From Sambucus nigra (taxonomy: Eukaryota; Streptophyta; Magnoliopsida; Dipsacales; Adoxaceae): 64,000 nucleotides of DNA. Within the stretch, counting starts at the first letter, position 1, and each line of letters opens with the position of its first letter. Location of the stretch: contig OX422208.1 in NCBI GenBank assembly GCA_949130495.1, positions 644,388,023 through 644,452,022 of the forward strand. The letters run 5' to 3'. The notes beneath the pieces were generated by a model, which had not been told where the DNA came from, searched no databases, and worked only from the letters and a program-made list of their open reading frames with translations. Positions 46,674 to 58,717 of the stretch are shown here, one piece after another. A program made the translations under genes and the position numbers.

Positions 46674-49065
46674 TGTAACCCCCCATATTTTTAATTGTTA
46701 ATTAAATTAATTAATTGGGAAATTCGAGAAAAAAATAAAATTTGGATTTAATTATTCTTAGTAATTAAATATATTGGTTATATATATATAAATAAGGTTT
46801 TAATTGGAATTTAAATCGGGATTAAAATTTGGAAATTATAACTTTTTGTACAAAAATTGGGGGAGGATCCGAGCTAAGTAGGATAAAAATAATATTTTTA
46901 GAAATTCGACCGTCCGATCGAGCTGAATTTTTCACAACAGCTCCATCTCGTCGTTCACTACAACATATAAATATTTCAAACCATTTTGACATTCCAAACG
47001 CCCGTAATAATTTTTCGAGTGTTTGTATTTTATTAGAACTCAAATTCTTTTTGATATATAAACAAAGTAACGGGTTTAAGACTTTTAAAAACACTTTCTT
47101 CTAAACTCTAAGAGCAGCAATCTCCTCTTTTACATCTTCTTCCGCCCTCAAAACCTTAACTCCGTTGGAGAGCTATTTTCAATCTAGGTTTTGAAGCTTT
47201 AACCCAGGTTTTTTCAAGATTATTCAAGAAGGTCTCTTTGCTAATTTTTCGAGAGGAATCCAACTTTCAACTCAGATCTTCTTCATCTAAATAATAGGTA
47301 TGAATACTCTATTACTTTCCTTTAGTATTACACATCTTAAGTGTCGCCTATACCCTTAATAATTTATTTTGTTAAAATTAATTAGTAACTTAATTAAAGA
47401 AAGTGGACATTAATTTTGGGACTGTTTTTATGAAACTTTTAAATATGAATTAATCTTTGAAACCCTTGGATGCATAGGTTAGAGCATTGGATTGTCATGG
47501 TTTTGGGTGTAGGTTCGCATGTAGAATTTTATGAGATTATTTATATATTATTTGGGATGCGTAAACAATTATAAAAAAAATTAGATGATTTATAAAAGAG
47601 AACGATTGTGTTATATTGAAGATTATTGTATGTTAATTAATTTAACATTATTGAATGTAATTAATCGTGTTGAAATCAACAACGGTGTTAGTAATTAATT
47701 TAAAGTAAATTGGGAGCCTTGTGATTAAATTGCTAGGTTGTGCATATTGAATTGTGTTTTGTGTGATTTGTTTTAGTCACTTTTACCATCACGTGGACGG
47801 GGGGCTTTTGGGTAGTATATTGGTCACCTCTATTTTAGGATGCTTACTAGGTATGGGACTAGTGGGTAGGCCTTGGTTATAATTTATACTTGTTAGGTAT
47901 GGGACTAGTTAGTGTAGATTCGTGCGGATTTTATATTCCGAGGTGGGGCAGATTTTTATGCTTTATCATCGTTACGCTGGCTTAGGCATGAGATTATGAC
48001 GAGTTAAATGTTGGCAATTGATCCTATATATAGGGTAGGATGTATGTGTACTTTGGGGACTCTTAGGTATGGGATTAAGGGGTATTTTGAGGATATCACA
48101 TCGATAATAAGGGTGGGGTAATTTGATAAATGATAAATTGAGAAGATGAGAATCAATGCCTAAGATAATAACGGGTATTAAAATTGGTGGCGGCATAATG
48201 TGTGGGGACCGACAGTTTAAACGAGTCAGCTTGCATTTATGTCGTGTCGTGTGTGGAACCTTGTCATATTGCGGGGTCGACAGTTTAAACGGATCAGCTG
48301 GCTATTAACAAGGGAAAGTGTAAAACTTTGGTAAGAATACCACCTGGGGCAGGAGGATATCCATAATAAAGTGAGAAGAATAATAAATTGGTTTAATTTA
48401 ATTAAGTTAACAACATGGGGCCTATTTATTTAAAATCATATTAGTGTGCTTTGTGAATAAAAATTTTTGTGGGTGTGTTGCGTTTAATTATACTTCGTTT
48501 GATTAAAATATTCTATTGTGATATTTATCATGTATAATGCTACCGTCTGGATTCAAGGATCCTATTTGAAGGGAGTAGTGCGTATTCATTCTTGGGGCTC
48601 TGACCTCGTGCGTTGACTAACCTTTTCAGGAATAAGTTTGGAGAAGATACATAGGATAATTTGGAGACTTTCTTGGAGGTGCAACTGGAGTTATTTACTT
48701 TATGCGTATTATTTTAGTTTAGTTTTCTTTCCTCCGTATTTACATTGAAACTCAGTTTATGGTTTTGTTGGGCCATTCTGTTCTAAAGTTTCATGGATTT
48801 TATTCAGATATTTCATTATGGATTCAGTTGGAGTTTATTTAGTTTTATACTATTGGAGATTAGTTTATTATTTGGAGTTTAGCATGGGTATGGATCTTTT
48901 ATCTCATAGTTGGTTATTATCATTTGAGATTGATTAAATTATTTATCTCGTGGATTGATTTTTTAAATGTCTCATATCTATTACATGATAAGAATGGTAT
49001 TTTATTTTCTCGCACCCGGCTTACTTTTGGTGGCAGCCGACGCCAGAATTAAGTGGGGTGTGACA
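46674..49065 (+). repeat. 3' LTR of element F (2392 bp)
   Basis: Starts TGTAACCCCCC right after the polypurine tract and ends GGGGTGTGACA. The putative target duplication to its right would be CTTGT (49,066-49,070), but the left flank is lost and cannot be compared. Confidence 0.88.
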
Positions 49066-49860
49066 CTTGTGCTAGTTCGCGATCTGATCGGAGTAGGGGT
49101 TCATCAAGTCGACGAGGCTGCAACATCCTCCATTCCTTATGCAAGGCTGGTGGAAAGGGCCAACCATAATCTAACTCTTGTGAGTATCACTTGATATTTT
49201 CTTATTCATTATATATCATTATCATTTGACATTAATGCTTTTGAATAATATTTTTTACTGTTCTTGGTCGACTACGACCAGTTACTGAGGAGGAATGATA
49301 AGTGGAAGCAATCTTCTACTGATGTGGAGGCTACCTTCATTGGCATGCTTAAATCCTTAGAGGCTACCAATCGGTCTCACGATGAAGATAAAAATAAGAT
49401 GTCGAATACTATCAATGAGCTTAAGGATGAGAGGACCTAGGTTGAGCCTGTTATTGGTGATGATATGAGGAGGGCCGAGAAGGTTGAAAATGCGATCAAA
49501 AAGGCTGAAAAGGTTGCAAAATAAGCCAAGGACCAGGTGAAAGAGATATATGCCAAGGCCAAGAAAGACAAGGAATATGCCTCTAACTGTGGATGGGATA
49601 ATGCATTTTCCACTACTAGTATCCATATCGAATATCTAAAGAAGTCCACCTTCAAGGAGGCATGGGATGATGCTATGATCCAGGTTGACACATCTATTGA
49701 CTTAGACTTGTTTTTTTAGGATAATCCAGGTAATCCTCCAAAAATTGAGGAGAAATTTGATAATGAGGAGGAGATGTCTGAATTCGTAGTGCCTCTGGAC
49801 CAGCTGGTGGTGGCTGATTGACTAGAAGGAGAAGTGGCTCTAGACAAGGAGAAGATGTAA
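49066..49860 (+). pseudogene. Antisense accessory gene of element C, 5'-truncated, one intron
   Basis: Exon 1 relic (49,066-49,179) reads SSIPYARLVERANHNLTL. A GTGAGT donor opens an intron to the CAG at 49,279-49,281. Exon 2 continues in phase 0 with LLRRNDKWKQSSTDVEA, a coiled coil rich in Lys/Glu/Ala (AEKVENAIKKAEKVAK), ASNCGWDNAF and an acidic tail ending at TAA (49,858-49,860). Exon 2 carries four in-frame stops but no frameshift. The coiled coil with a GWD-type motif resembles the C-terminal part of accessory ORFs linked to plant gypsy elements (Transposase_28 type). The domain-bearing 5' part was removed by element F. Orientation is opposite to pol of C. Confidence 0.6.
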
Positions 49861-49949
49861 TGATAGGAATTATGATATTTATATTTTATGTATTTCAGAT
49901 GTAGTTTTCCAATTCTGTCAGTTTTAATACCTTCATAGCTTCAAAAAAA

Positions 49950-51182
49950 GTTCCCTTTTCTGTCATGATCTTGAACAGTCTGGTGCATTCCTTCTTTTTT
50001 CCCACTACTAATTATGAATTATCATGCTTATTTCAGTTTGATTCCAGAATAACTAATTTGGTTGCCATTAAAAATGAAATTTTCCTGAATAGTAGTCAAT
50101 TATTTGGGGCTGGTTATGAAGAATTGAATGAGAAAGAGGTGGAGGGATTACTCAGCGCAAATGCATCTGACCTAGCTAAGGATGCTTATCTCTATATGCG
50201 TAGGTTGTTCCACCAAGATGTAGTGACCAACGCTTCTTATTATAAAATGATTCTCAAGCTTTAGTGGGATTATAAGGATGCTGTTGCCAGTTTATCTGCC
50301 CACTATGAGAAGAAGTTTTCCATTCTTCAGAGTAATAGTGGACTTACTTAGAAGTTTTTGGATTTGTCTTCAAAAAACTCTAAGAAGGAGTTTGTACGCA
50401 GGCAGATTTAAGGAGTTCTCGGGAGTTTGCTAGTCTTCTTGAGTAGGAGAATAATTTATTAAGGGATGAGTTGGAAGGCCTTAAGAAATCAACCACGATC
50501 GATCAGAGTGAAGGAGTTTCATTCCCTGAACAGGAGAATGCTCGTATGATGAAAGAGTTGGAGTAATTGAAAATAAACAAAGGGAGGAGGTCCTTCTTCA
50601 CGGCAGGTGGTTATGCCTCACCCGTCAATGGAAGAAGAAAGGACCAAGAAGAATTTAGCCGACCAAGAAAATCTGATAAAAAATCAATCGACCACCATCA
50701 AGAGGTTAATTGAGATAGTTGATCATCTTACTTATTACTTTCATAAACAACCTCGTACGATATGGATTGATGGTTATGATGAAGTGCTGACGCATTTAAT
50801 CAAAGAACTTTAGCAAGTCCATGGTTGTAAGTGGGGATGGATAAATGCTCTTACCGTGATGAAGCTGTCGAAGGAAGATAAACTCTAGTATTGGAATAAC
50901 CCCGGTTGTCTGGACTAGACTAATACTCCTTTCAAGTTGGATGCCTCTTGGATTCCCCTGGGTGCGATCCCGACTAGCTTGATTTGAAAGTATCTTTTAG
51001 AATATAGTTAGCACAAGGATGGTGTTCTTAGCCGACCCCTGCATCCAGTGAACAAGGCAAGTTCTAGCATCAAAGAAAGGCTTATGGATACGAGCACAAC
51101 TGTCACTCCTTATGCTTTGGACGTTCTTCCCGTTGGAATGGGGAAGGCATTGTGCAAATGCTTTTTTGATATGGCTTAGGCG
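49950..51182 (+). pseudogene. Unrecognised coding relic next to the accessory gene of element C
   Basis: Frames in series, with stops and shifts, read GAGYEELNEKEVEGLLSANA, then DLAKDAYLYMRRLFHQD. Next are a coiled coil (ADQENLIKNQSTTIKRLIEI), NPGCLD, SWIPLGAIPTSLI and GVLSRPLHPVNKASSSIKER, ending near VGMGKALCKCFFDMA. I do not recognise the family. It may be the 3' exons of the same gene or a second accessory ORF on the same strand. Confidence 0.4.
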
Positions 51183-51839
51183 ACTGATATTTAATTATCA
51201 TTTTTAATTACTGGTTGTATCTATGTAATAAAACTTTGATATCTAGAGTGTTTGAATTAATATATTGATCATTTGATCGCGTAATCATATCCTACTAGTA
51301 GTTTAGTCTTACGATTGTATGGTTGGTAATAGGCCAAATAATTTACCTTACTGGTTATCAGTTTGGACGAACTTTTGTTGTCATGCCTTAAATTTTACTA
51401 ACGCACTGTTATTTGTAGTTGATAAAATGGATCTTGTTGTTTTGATCAAGTGCTAGTGTTAGTTACCATTGTCGACCAATATATTAGGATTATTCCTTAA
51501 TTTAGTCTGGTAAAACTTCTTGTTCTTGACTTTATGGAAATATACATGAATTTTCTAATTGGGACTTCTTGTTCATGACCTTATGGGGCCGTACATAAAG
51601 TCATACTTCTCGTTCATGGCTTCTGAAGATGAAGTCATACGTGAAGTTTTAAAGTTTTGTCTTTTATTGCTCTTTGATATTGATTTGAATTTACCACATC
51701 TCCCACTCCGAAAAAATAATAAAAAGGGCAATAGTTTTGTACGAAAATTGATGATCTTTATTAAGAATTGAAAACAAGTTACAGGAATTTATGATATTGT
51801 ATTTTATTCCATCACTGATAATATTTTCTCAGATGCTTA
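51183..51839. other. Spacer between accessory relic and integrase of element C
   Basis: AT-rich with short repeats of CTTCTTGTTC(A/T)TGAC(C/T)TTATGG near 51,510-51,590. No gene seen. Confidence 0.45.
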
Positions 51840-52760
51840 GCTTTTTAAGGGTTTTTGAATGGCTCTCCTTTTAAGGTTTTAATTCGATAAGTGAGTGGTC
51901 ATACGACTATATAAATGCGGTAAGGATCGTGCGAGTCGGGTTCTAACTTGCTCCCTTTCTGGAGCACTTTTTTTTAGAGATTTCTCGGCTTAACCCTTTT
52001 GTTATAGAATTGAGCAGTTCTTTGCTAATATGCTGCCACACAAAGTGCAATGTGTTCTCTAACTTCTAACCGAATCTAAATTTAACCTTCTCATGAGATT
52101 ACTCTTTGGGGAATTAAAATTGAGCACTCTGTGACTAGGCAGACCAATGTTTGTGGGGACCACTGCTTTCGTCCCAAATGCTAATAAGTAGTGGATTTCA
52201 CAGGTGGCTGACCTCAGCGTAGTCCTATAAGCACATAGTACACTTTGTAATTCATTAATCCAATTTCCCTTGGCATAATCTAACCTCTTCTTCGTTCTAT
52301 AGAGTAGAGTTTTTATTCGTCACCTCTGTCTTTTCGTTGCATTACGGATGTTCGGGGCGACATGTAGCTTTTGTATATTGGATTGAACATAATGATCTTC
52401 AAATTCTTGGGTGTCAAATTAAGTTCCATGGTCAATAATGAAGGCATATGGAATTCCATAGCAGAAAATGATGTTTTTCTATATAAAAGGGAAGTCCTTC
52501 TCGTAGGTCATATCCAACTGAGGCTTTACTTCCACCCATTTAGTGAAGTAATCCACTGCGATGACTAAGTACTTGAACGTTTCCCTTGTCTTCAGCAGAG
52601 GGCTGGCTATGTCAATCTCCCACATGGCAAATGGCCAATGGGATGTGATCCACGTGAGCATAGCCCCTAACGTCCTGTGGATTGTAGCATATTTTTAGCA
52701 TTTATCACGATGCCTTACATAGTTGGTGCAATCTGCCTTTATAGTGGGCTAATAAAAACC
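51840..52760 (-). pseudogene. Integrase of element C
   Basis: From high to low coordinate: MLTWITSHWPFAMWEIDIAS, then YLVIAVDYFTKWVEVKPQ with the first Asp, then KNIIFCYGIPYAFIIDHGT with the second Asp (DHG for DNG). A shifted frame gives KTEVTNK with the Glu. The C-terminal QRTAQFYNKRVKPRNL motif lies near 52,000. Multiple stops and frame changes are present. Upstream, Cys-rich zinc-domain remnants occur near 52,700-52,760. Confidence 0.82.
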
Positions 52761-52999
52761 TTGCATGGCCATTCTCCCAATTAGCGATCTTCCTGCTGAA
52801 TGTAGCCTTTAAGAACCTTCGTATATATCCTTTATTAGGTTGGGCACCTCAACTGTATGGACACGTCTAAGTAACGAAATAACGAATCCCCTTATATATA
52901 GGATCCCTCATTCCATAACGTATCTAGCTGCTTGTATCTTAATCTTTTAGCCTCCTTTGGATCAATCAACATGATACACTTTTCAATGTATTCCTTTAT

Positions 53000-53560
53000 T
53001 AGATCCATTCATGATGGGACTAAACCCACTTCAATTATGTTGAGGCTTTCTTCATCGATACTCCGATGAAGGAGGATATCTACTGAGATTGTCCTTCTCA
53101 ACTCTTTTCTCGTCGTAGAAGCGACCTGAGCAAGTGCATCTGCCAGGGCGTTATCAATCTTAGGAATCCTGATTACTTTGACGGTCAAAAAATTAGATAT
53201 CATTTATTGTTCTTTGGGTTGATAACTTGTTATGAACTCTTGGTTGACTCTATATAAGCCCAACACTAGGTTTAAAATCAATTGGGAGTCGCTGTGCGCG
53301 GGTATTTGTTGACACCTAGAGAGAGCGCTGAGTTAAATCCTACTATTAGTGCTTCGTACTCTGACTCATTGTTAATGGCCTTGAACTAGAATCTGAGGGA
53401 ATAATCAACATCTATATTGTTCGAGGTGTTAATTATCAACCCAACTCCATTGTCAAAGGTGCACGGTGAGTCATTTACATATAATTTTAATTTAGAGGAT
53501 TTTACTTAAAATCTCCTTCAGTCAAGATCCCATAATTGAACATCTTTTAACTTTGTTCTA
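53000..53560 (-). pseudogene. RNase H of element C
   Basis: Fragments DNGVGLIINTSNN, then FKAINNESEYEALIVGFNSA with the Glu, then IPAHSDSQLILNLV, followed by VIRIPKIDNALADALAQVAS at 53,009-53,203. These are the usual gypsy RNase H landmarks. Frames change repeatedly. Confidence 0.78.
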
Positions 53561-53999
53561 GGTAGCGAGTGGTTATTTCCCATTTAGCCAATGTTTCTGG
53601 CATATCTTCTACCTGGTTGGTTATATTAGTCATTCATTAATCTCCTGGAGAGGTTTTGAGCTATCTTCCGAAGAAGTTTGCTCGGTAGTTTTTTCTTTTT
53701 AAGTGAATTTTGCTATGAAATCAGCTACTGCGATGCCTTTCATCGTTATTCTGGGTTCATATTGTAATCATACTCTCTTAGTTATATAACCCAAGCCATA
53801 AATATTTATGACTTCTCAGGTTTATGAATGGGTTATTGTAGGGGTAGGTCCGTGTGTTTGGAAGTATTACTTCATTCTTCGAGAGGCCTTACTTAGGGAC
53901 ATAGCTAACTTTTCCAGTCTTTAGTAATGAATTTTGTCACCTAGGTAAGCTTTGTTTATGTAGTAAAATTATTTTTGTACCCCATTTTCTAATCAATCC

Positions 54000-55170
54000 A
54001 ACGTCGAGCTAACTATCGACTCGGATACGACCAGGTACAAGTAAAGCTTGTCATCTATGAATGACCTTGAGAGTAGGGGTGGAGATTCTAAGTATTTCTT
54101 CATATATAATAATGTATTTTCATGTTTCTTGTTCCATTCAAAAGTTTTCCTTAACACCTTGAGGAAAGGAAAGCACCCATCAGTAGCTCATAAAATAAAT
54201 CTATTGAGAACTTTTACCCTACTCGTGAGCTTTTGCACTTATTTCTTGTTTGTAGGGGACTGCATGTTGATAAATTCCCGAATTTTGTCTAGGTTAGCCT
54301 CAATACCACTATAATTTACTATGAAGCTGAGGAACATTCCATCCTACATGCTGAACACACATTTAGTGTGGTTGAGCTTCATCAGGTATTTCTACAACCG
54401 GTCAAATGTTTACCCCAGATCTTTAATATGGTCGGCGAATTTCTTGCTCTTAGTGAGCATGTCATCGACGTATACTTCCATATTTTTGTCGATTTGTTCC
54501 TGAAAGACTTTGTTCACCAACCTTTGGTATATTGCTTCATCATTTTTTAGCCCAAAAGGCATAACGTTGTAGCAGTAGGTATCACGAGTTTCATTTTAAT
54601 CTAGTTATACCTTAATTATGCATCCATGAAGTCGATTAATTCCTTCTTAACAGTAACATCGACCAATTGACCGATCCTTAGAAGGGGATAGTGGTCTTTC
54701 ATGTAAACTTTATTCAAGTATGTGAAATTAACACACATACACCATTTATTGTTCTTCTTTCTGATCATAAGTACATTGGCTAGCCAAGATACTTGATGTC
54801 TTTAATGAAACTTGCCTTCTGCAACTTTTCCACTCCCTCTTGTATGGACATATTCTTTTCGGGATTGAAGACACGTCGCTTATGTTTAATCGACTTTGCA
54901 TCCTCGACAAGGTTGAGTTAACGACACACGAATTTTGGATCAATCCCTAGCATATCCTCATAATTCTAAGCGAATATGTTCTTCTGCTGTTTTAGGCAAT
55001 CCATTGATTCCTTCCTGATGGTCGGGACTAAGGACGAGCAGATCTCTATTGTTTTGTCTAAATGTTTGTAATCTAGTACAAATGTTTTTACTTCTTCCAT
55101 AGCTTGTCCCTTGACTAATTCAGCTTCCTCACGAGGGTCTATGGTCTTTATCTGATAGGTCATGGTGAGC
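54000..55170 (-). pseudogene. Pre-RT segment and reverse transcriptase of element C
   Basis: The segment at 54,966-55,163 reads YQIKTIDPREEAELVKGQAM and KTIEICSSLVPTIRKES, then LKQQKNIFA, a stop and NYEDMLGIDPKF. This is the pre-RT block of this lineage. The RT follows with INGVCVLI-type motif 1, RYAFWAKK and MEVYVDDMLTK near 54,450-54,485 (YVDD). Stops are very frequent. Confidence 0.82.
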
Positions 55171-55271
55171 TTCTTTAGTTCTTCTTGGCCGACTGACTTG
55201 TAGTAGCACTCTCGGGATTCAATTTGGTTTCCTTTAATAACGCTGACCCCATATTGTGTGGGGGAACTTCA

Positions 55272-56332
55272 TAAGGATGGCAACGGATCGGTTCGGGGTC
55301 AGGTAAAGCATCCCCATCCCCGTCCCCATAAGAAATATTATTCCCCGTCCCCACCCCGTTCCCCGTTATAAAGGGCTCGGGGATCCCTGTCCCCGTTTAA
55401 AATGGGTATCGATTTCCCTGTGGGGAACCCGTTCTATTTATTTATTTTTCTAAGCACCTAAGTAAACTTTATTAAATTATCTGTTAAATCTAAAAAAAAA
55501 TAGACAATAACCAGCAACAATTAACAACAGAGAGGATGACAACAATTGGTTCAAAATACCATGTTCTAATAACAATAGAAGTAAAAATCAACAATCACAG
55601 TCAACAATCAACAACAACAATCGTAAAAGTAAAGAGGATGGCAACAATTGGTTCAAAATAAATATTGATGGCTGCTCCAAACTAAACCTTGCTTTGATTT
55701 GTGGGGTAGGTATTATAAAAAATAATGAGGGGAATCTAAATAAATGGGCCAACGAACTTGTTAGCCAACCAGTGGTATTTTTGTCAAAATACCAGTGGTA
55801 TTTCAGATGCTTTAGAGAACTCGTTAGCCAAACAACGAACTTGTTATGGTTCTAAGAAATCAACAATGACAATAACAATAACAATAACAATAGCTTACAA
55901 TATGGTAACAACTGAGTCGTGAGGTCAGGGAGATGAGTCGTGAGCGATGCTAATCTGAGCTGTGAGCATTGAAAGACACTAATCTGAGTCATGGAGATGC
56001 TTATATGATAACAATGCTAGGGCTTAAATGAGGGCTTAAATGAGAAGATGAGGGAGACAGATGAGGGACAATGCTAGGGCTTATAAAACCCTTATATGTA
56101 TAAAAGTCTTTTATACTTATATATTTATTATAATATAAACATATATATTTTATTATATATTAATAATTCGGGTATCCCCGTGGATACCCGAGGTTATACT
56201 CGAAACCGCCCCGAAAATTTTCAGGGATTTTTTTTACTCCCCGATCGAACCCGCCCCGATCCTCAAATTTTTGGGGATTTTTTCGCCGGTATCCACGAGG
56301 ACTTGAATTTTCGGGAAAAATTGCCATCCTTA
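55272..56332 (+). mobile_element. Non-autonomous hAT element (1061 bp) with perfect 8-bp TSD
   Basis: The terminal inverted repeats are TAAGGATGGCAA at the left and TTGCCATCCTTA at the right. The 8-bp duplication GAACTTCA lies at 55,264-55,271 and 56,333-56,340, exactly outside them. Subterminal regions are rich in GGGGAT / CCCCGT palindromic clusters. The middle is AT-rich with AACAAT repeats and a TATA-rich stretch. There is no transposase. The size, terminus and duplication length are diagnostic of hAT. It sits in the protease-to-RT linker of element C. Orientation is arbitrary. Confidence 0.96.
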
Positions 56333-56389
56333 GAACTTCAGGCATTGGTGCACGATAGAAGGCACAACTTTAAACTTTTTTAGGCCAAC

Positions 56390-56760
56390 CCTGCTGAGGA
56401 TAATGTTATATACTGAACTGGAATTATTATCAAGGATGAAGAAGTAATCTTCTCAGTTCGACACGTCGACTAGTTATGATTATGATTTCCAAGTTAACAG
56501 TTCTTAAGGGATACACATTCTCTCCTAAGAAACCAATAATGGGTCTGTGATAGGGCTCAATCTTGCCATCTCGTAACCCTAATCCCTTCAAGAAGTTCTA
56601 TAATAAGACATTGGTTGAGCTGCCATTATCGACCAACACTCTAGCCACTCTTCCTTTGTGTACCAATATTATGATGACCAAGGGGTCGTCAAGGTGGTAG
56701 AGTACTTCTGATAGGTCATCCTTGGAGAACCCTATCACTAATCTATCTTTATTTAGTTTT
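56390..56760 (-). pseudogene. Aspartic protease of element C
   Basis: On the - strand: YHLDDPLVIIILVHKGRVAR, then VLVDNGSSTNVL with the retropepsin Asp (DNGSS) near 56,611-56,640. A stop follows, then LKGLGLRDGKIEPYHRPIIG and FLGENVYP. It has the standard gypsy protease layout. Confidence 0.85.
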
Positions 56761-56999
56761 CCTCAAGTGATTATCCACGTCGCTGGATAAATTGATCCGC
56801 TAAATGTGGGAGTATGCTTTGGCTTCGTTGAGATAAGCTTTCCTCTCATCTATTTCATTACCACCGCCGACGTCAACACCTATAATAAAATTACAACCAA
56901 AAGAGGTCCTTTTCACATCATGTATATGCTCTTTAGGTATCCTCGATAAATTTAGTTTTTCTTCGACATCATCGTCTCCTCCTCTTTTCTTATTATTTT

Positions 57000-58621
57000 C
57001 TCTTTTTCAAGGTGATTGCGATTGCCTCTAGGTTTTTCATCCATCTGAATGGTCTCCTATACCCTCTCTATTAACAAACTTGGACTATTGTTCTCTTTGG
57101 ATTAGGATTTTTATCTTGTTCTTTAAGACTATGCAACTATCCATATTATGTCCACGATCTTTGCGAAATTTACAGTATTTGGTTTTAGCCCTTTAGGTTG
57201 GAGGAAATTTCAGCTTCTCGGGCCATTTCAGATCCTTGCTTCCCTAGATTTCCTTCAGAATGTGATGTACACCAATAGTGAGAGGGGTGTATTCGTCATA
57301 ACTCTCTCGTTTCTCCATATTATTGTACCTTTGCTCTTTTTTCTTGGAGCCCTTGCTGCTGTTGACCTTTGGATTGTGGGACTATTTAGCAGTCATGGAC
57401 TCATTGACATTAATAATATTGCTTGCTTTATCTAGTAACCTGATCAGGGTATTTGGAGGATCTTTTCCTAGGCCATAGTATAATTTCTGGTGGAGCTAGA
57501 CACTCATTAATGCAGTGATCACCATCTTTTCTTCATAATCAATAACTTCCAGTTTCTTGCTATTAAATTGAGTAATATACTCACGCGTGGTCTTTGACTC
57601 GCTGAAGAACGCTCAATATATTATCTACCCTTTTAACTAGTGTGGATCCAAAGCAGAAGTTACTGATGAGCAAATCAGTCAACTGTTGGAAGCTGGAGGT
57701 TCGACCTCGTGATTGTTGTATCAAATCTGTATTGACCCAGTGATAGTTATAGAGAATACCCAACAATGCATCTCATCGAGGACTGAATCAATATAAACGA
57801 TAACTTGATACTGTTCCACGTAAAGTAGAGGGTTAAATTTCCCATTGTACTTTGGGCTTACTACAGGTGGTTTGAACTTGGAGGGTGTAGGGTAGTTCAC
57901 AATTGCAGGAATGAAGGGCGACATCTTTACAAAACTCCCATGCAATGGATTATTTGATTTTCCTGTTTTCCCCAAATAGACATCTAATCATCAAATTGAA
58001 CCCTTCCAAGAGTGCTCATCAGGGTCGACTTTGATTGAGACGGTTTTAGCCACTCGGCCATGGGTTTGTGTTGAAGTTCTCTTATTGAGAAGTCTGCTCG
58101 GCACGTATTGATCCTCACATGCTAGTTCTTGAACCGACATATCATTTTCGGCGATCTCTAGATCCTGCGAGCTCTCTGTGATTATGTCCTTTTGCATCTC
58201 GGGGACCTAGGCGATCAAATACTGAGCCCTGCTCAATCTTTTCATCACACTCGACCTTTTTTAGGAAAATGACCGCCCATCATCATAATCAGTGGACCTG
58301 AAGGACAAGGTGGCACCAGGATGATAGGTCGTATTGTCAGTTGATTTAGAGCTTTTAGTTCTGCTTCTCTCAAGTGTTCCTGTTAGGTTTACGAGTTACT
58401 AATCCCCATAGGGAGTAGGAGGTAACCTTTTTCCTCTTCTGACGGGGCCTACTATAGGCCCGATTTAGAAAGTTTGAGTAAACCTTTAAACAATTTTTTT
58501 CATGGCCTCTTGACCTTTGGCTATACTCATTAGAATCCCTTGGAGATCCCTTATACCGGGCGGGATAAGCAGAGGGAATGAAGGTGTCAACTGTATGGAT
58601 GCCTTCTGGATTTTTTGCCAT
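57000..58621 (-). pseudogene. Gag of element C
   Basis: The N-terminus starts at MAKNPEGIHTVDTF (58,621). The capsid-like region has SPFIPAIVNYPTPSKFKPPV, then SPKYNGKFNPLLYVEQYQ, MHCWVFSITITGSIQI, SESKTTREYITQFNSKKLEV and GLGKDPPNTLIRLLDKA. A degraded zinc knuckle reads YCKFRKDRGHNMDSC, with Arg in place of the usual His. It is broken by many stops and shifts. Confidence 0.83.
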
Positions 58622-58694
58622 ATTCTATTGCAAGCAAGTGATTAGAAAATTATACCGGGATTGAAAATAGGTAGGAAACAACAATGACTTGTCA

Positions 58695-58717
58695 AATTCT
58701 CACAGAGAGTGTCAATC
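58695..58717 (-). promoter_or_regulatory. Degenerate primer-binding site of element C
   Basis: Immediately after the LTR the - strand reads GATTGACACTCTCTGTGAGA. It resembles the TTGGCGCCGTCTGTGGGAA-type site common in plant gypsy elements, with several C-to-T and G-to-A changes. Confidence 0.5.

Larger units (their letters stand above)
45055..49065 (+). mobile_element. Element F: non-coding LTR retrotransposon with truncated 5' LTR
   Basis: A partial LTR (45,055-46,077), an initiator-tRNA-Met primer site, an internal region of about 600 bp and a full LTR (46,674-49,065). The internal region contains only a TA microsatellite and, at its 3' end, CGAGGACGAAATTCC followed by the purine tract AGTGGGGAAG. 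That end is shared with element D and is typical of Tekay-type chromovirus pol ends. The two LTR copies look about 90 percent identical with several indels, so F is older than D. No coding region is left. It inserted into the accessory gene of element C, since coding sequence resumes at 49,066. Confidence 0.87.
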
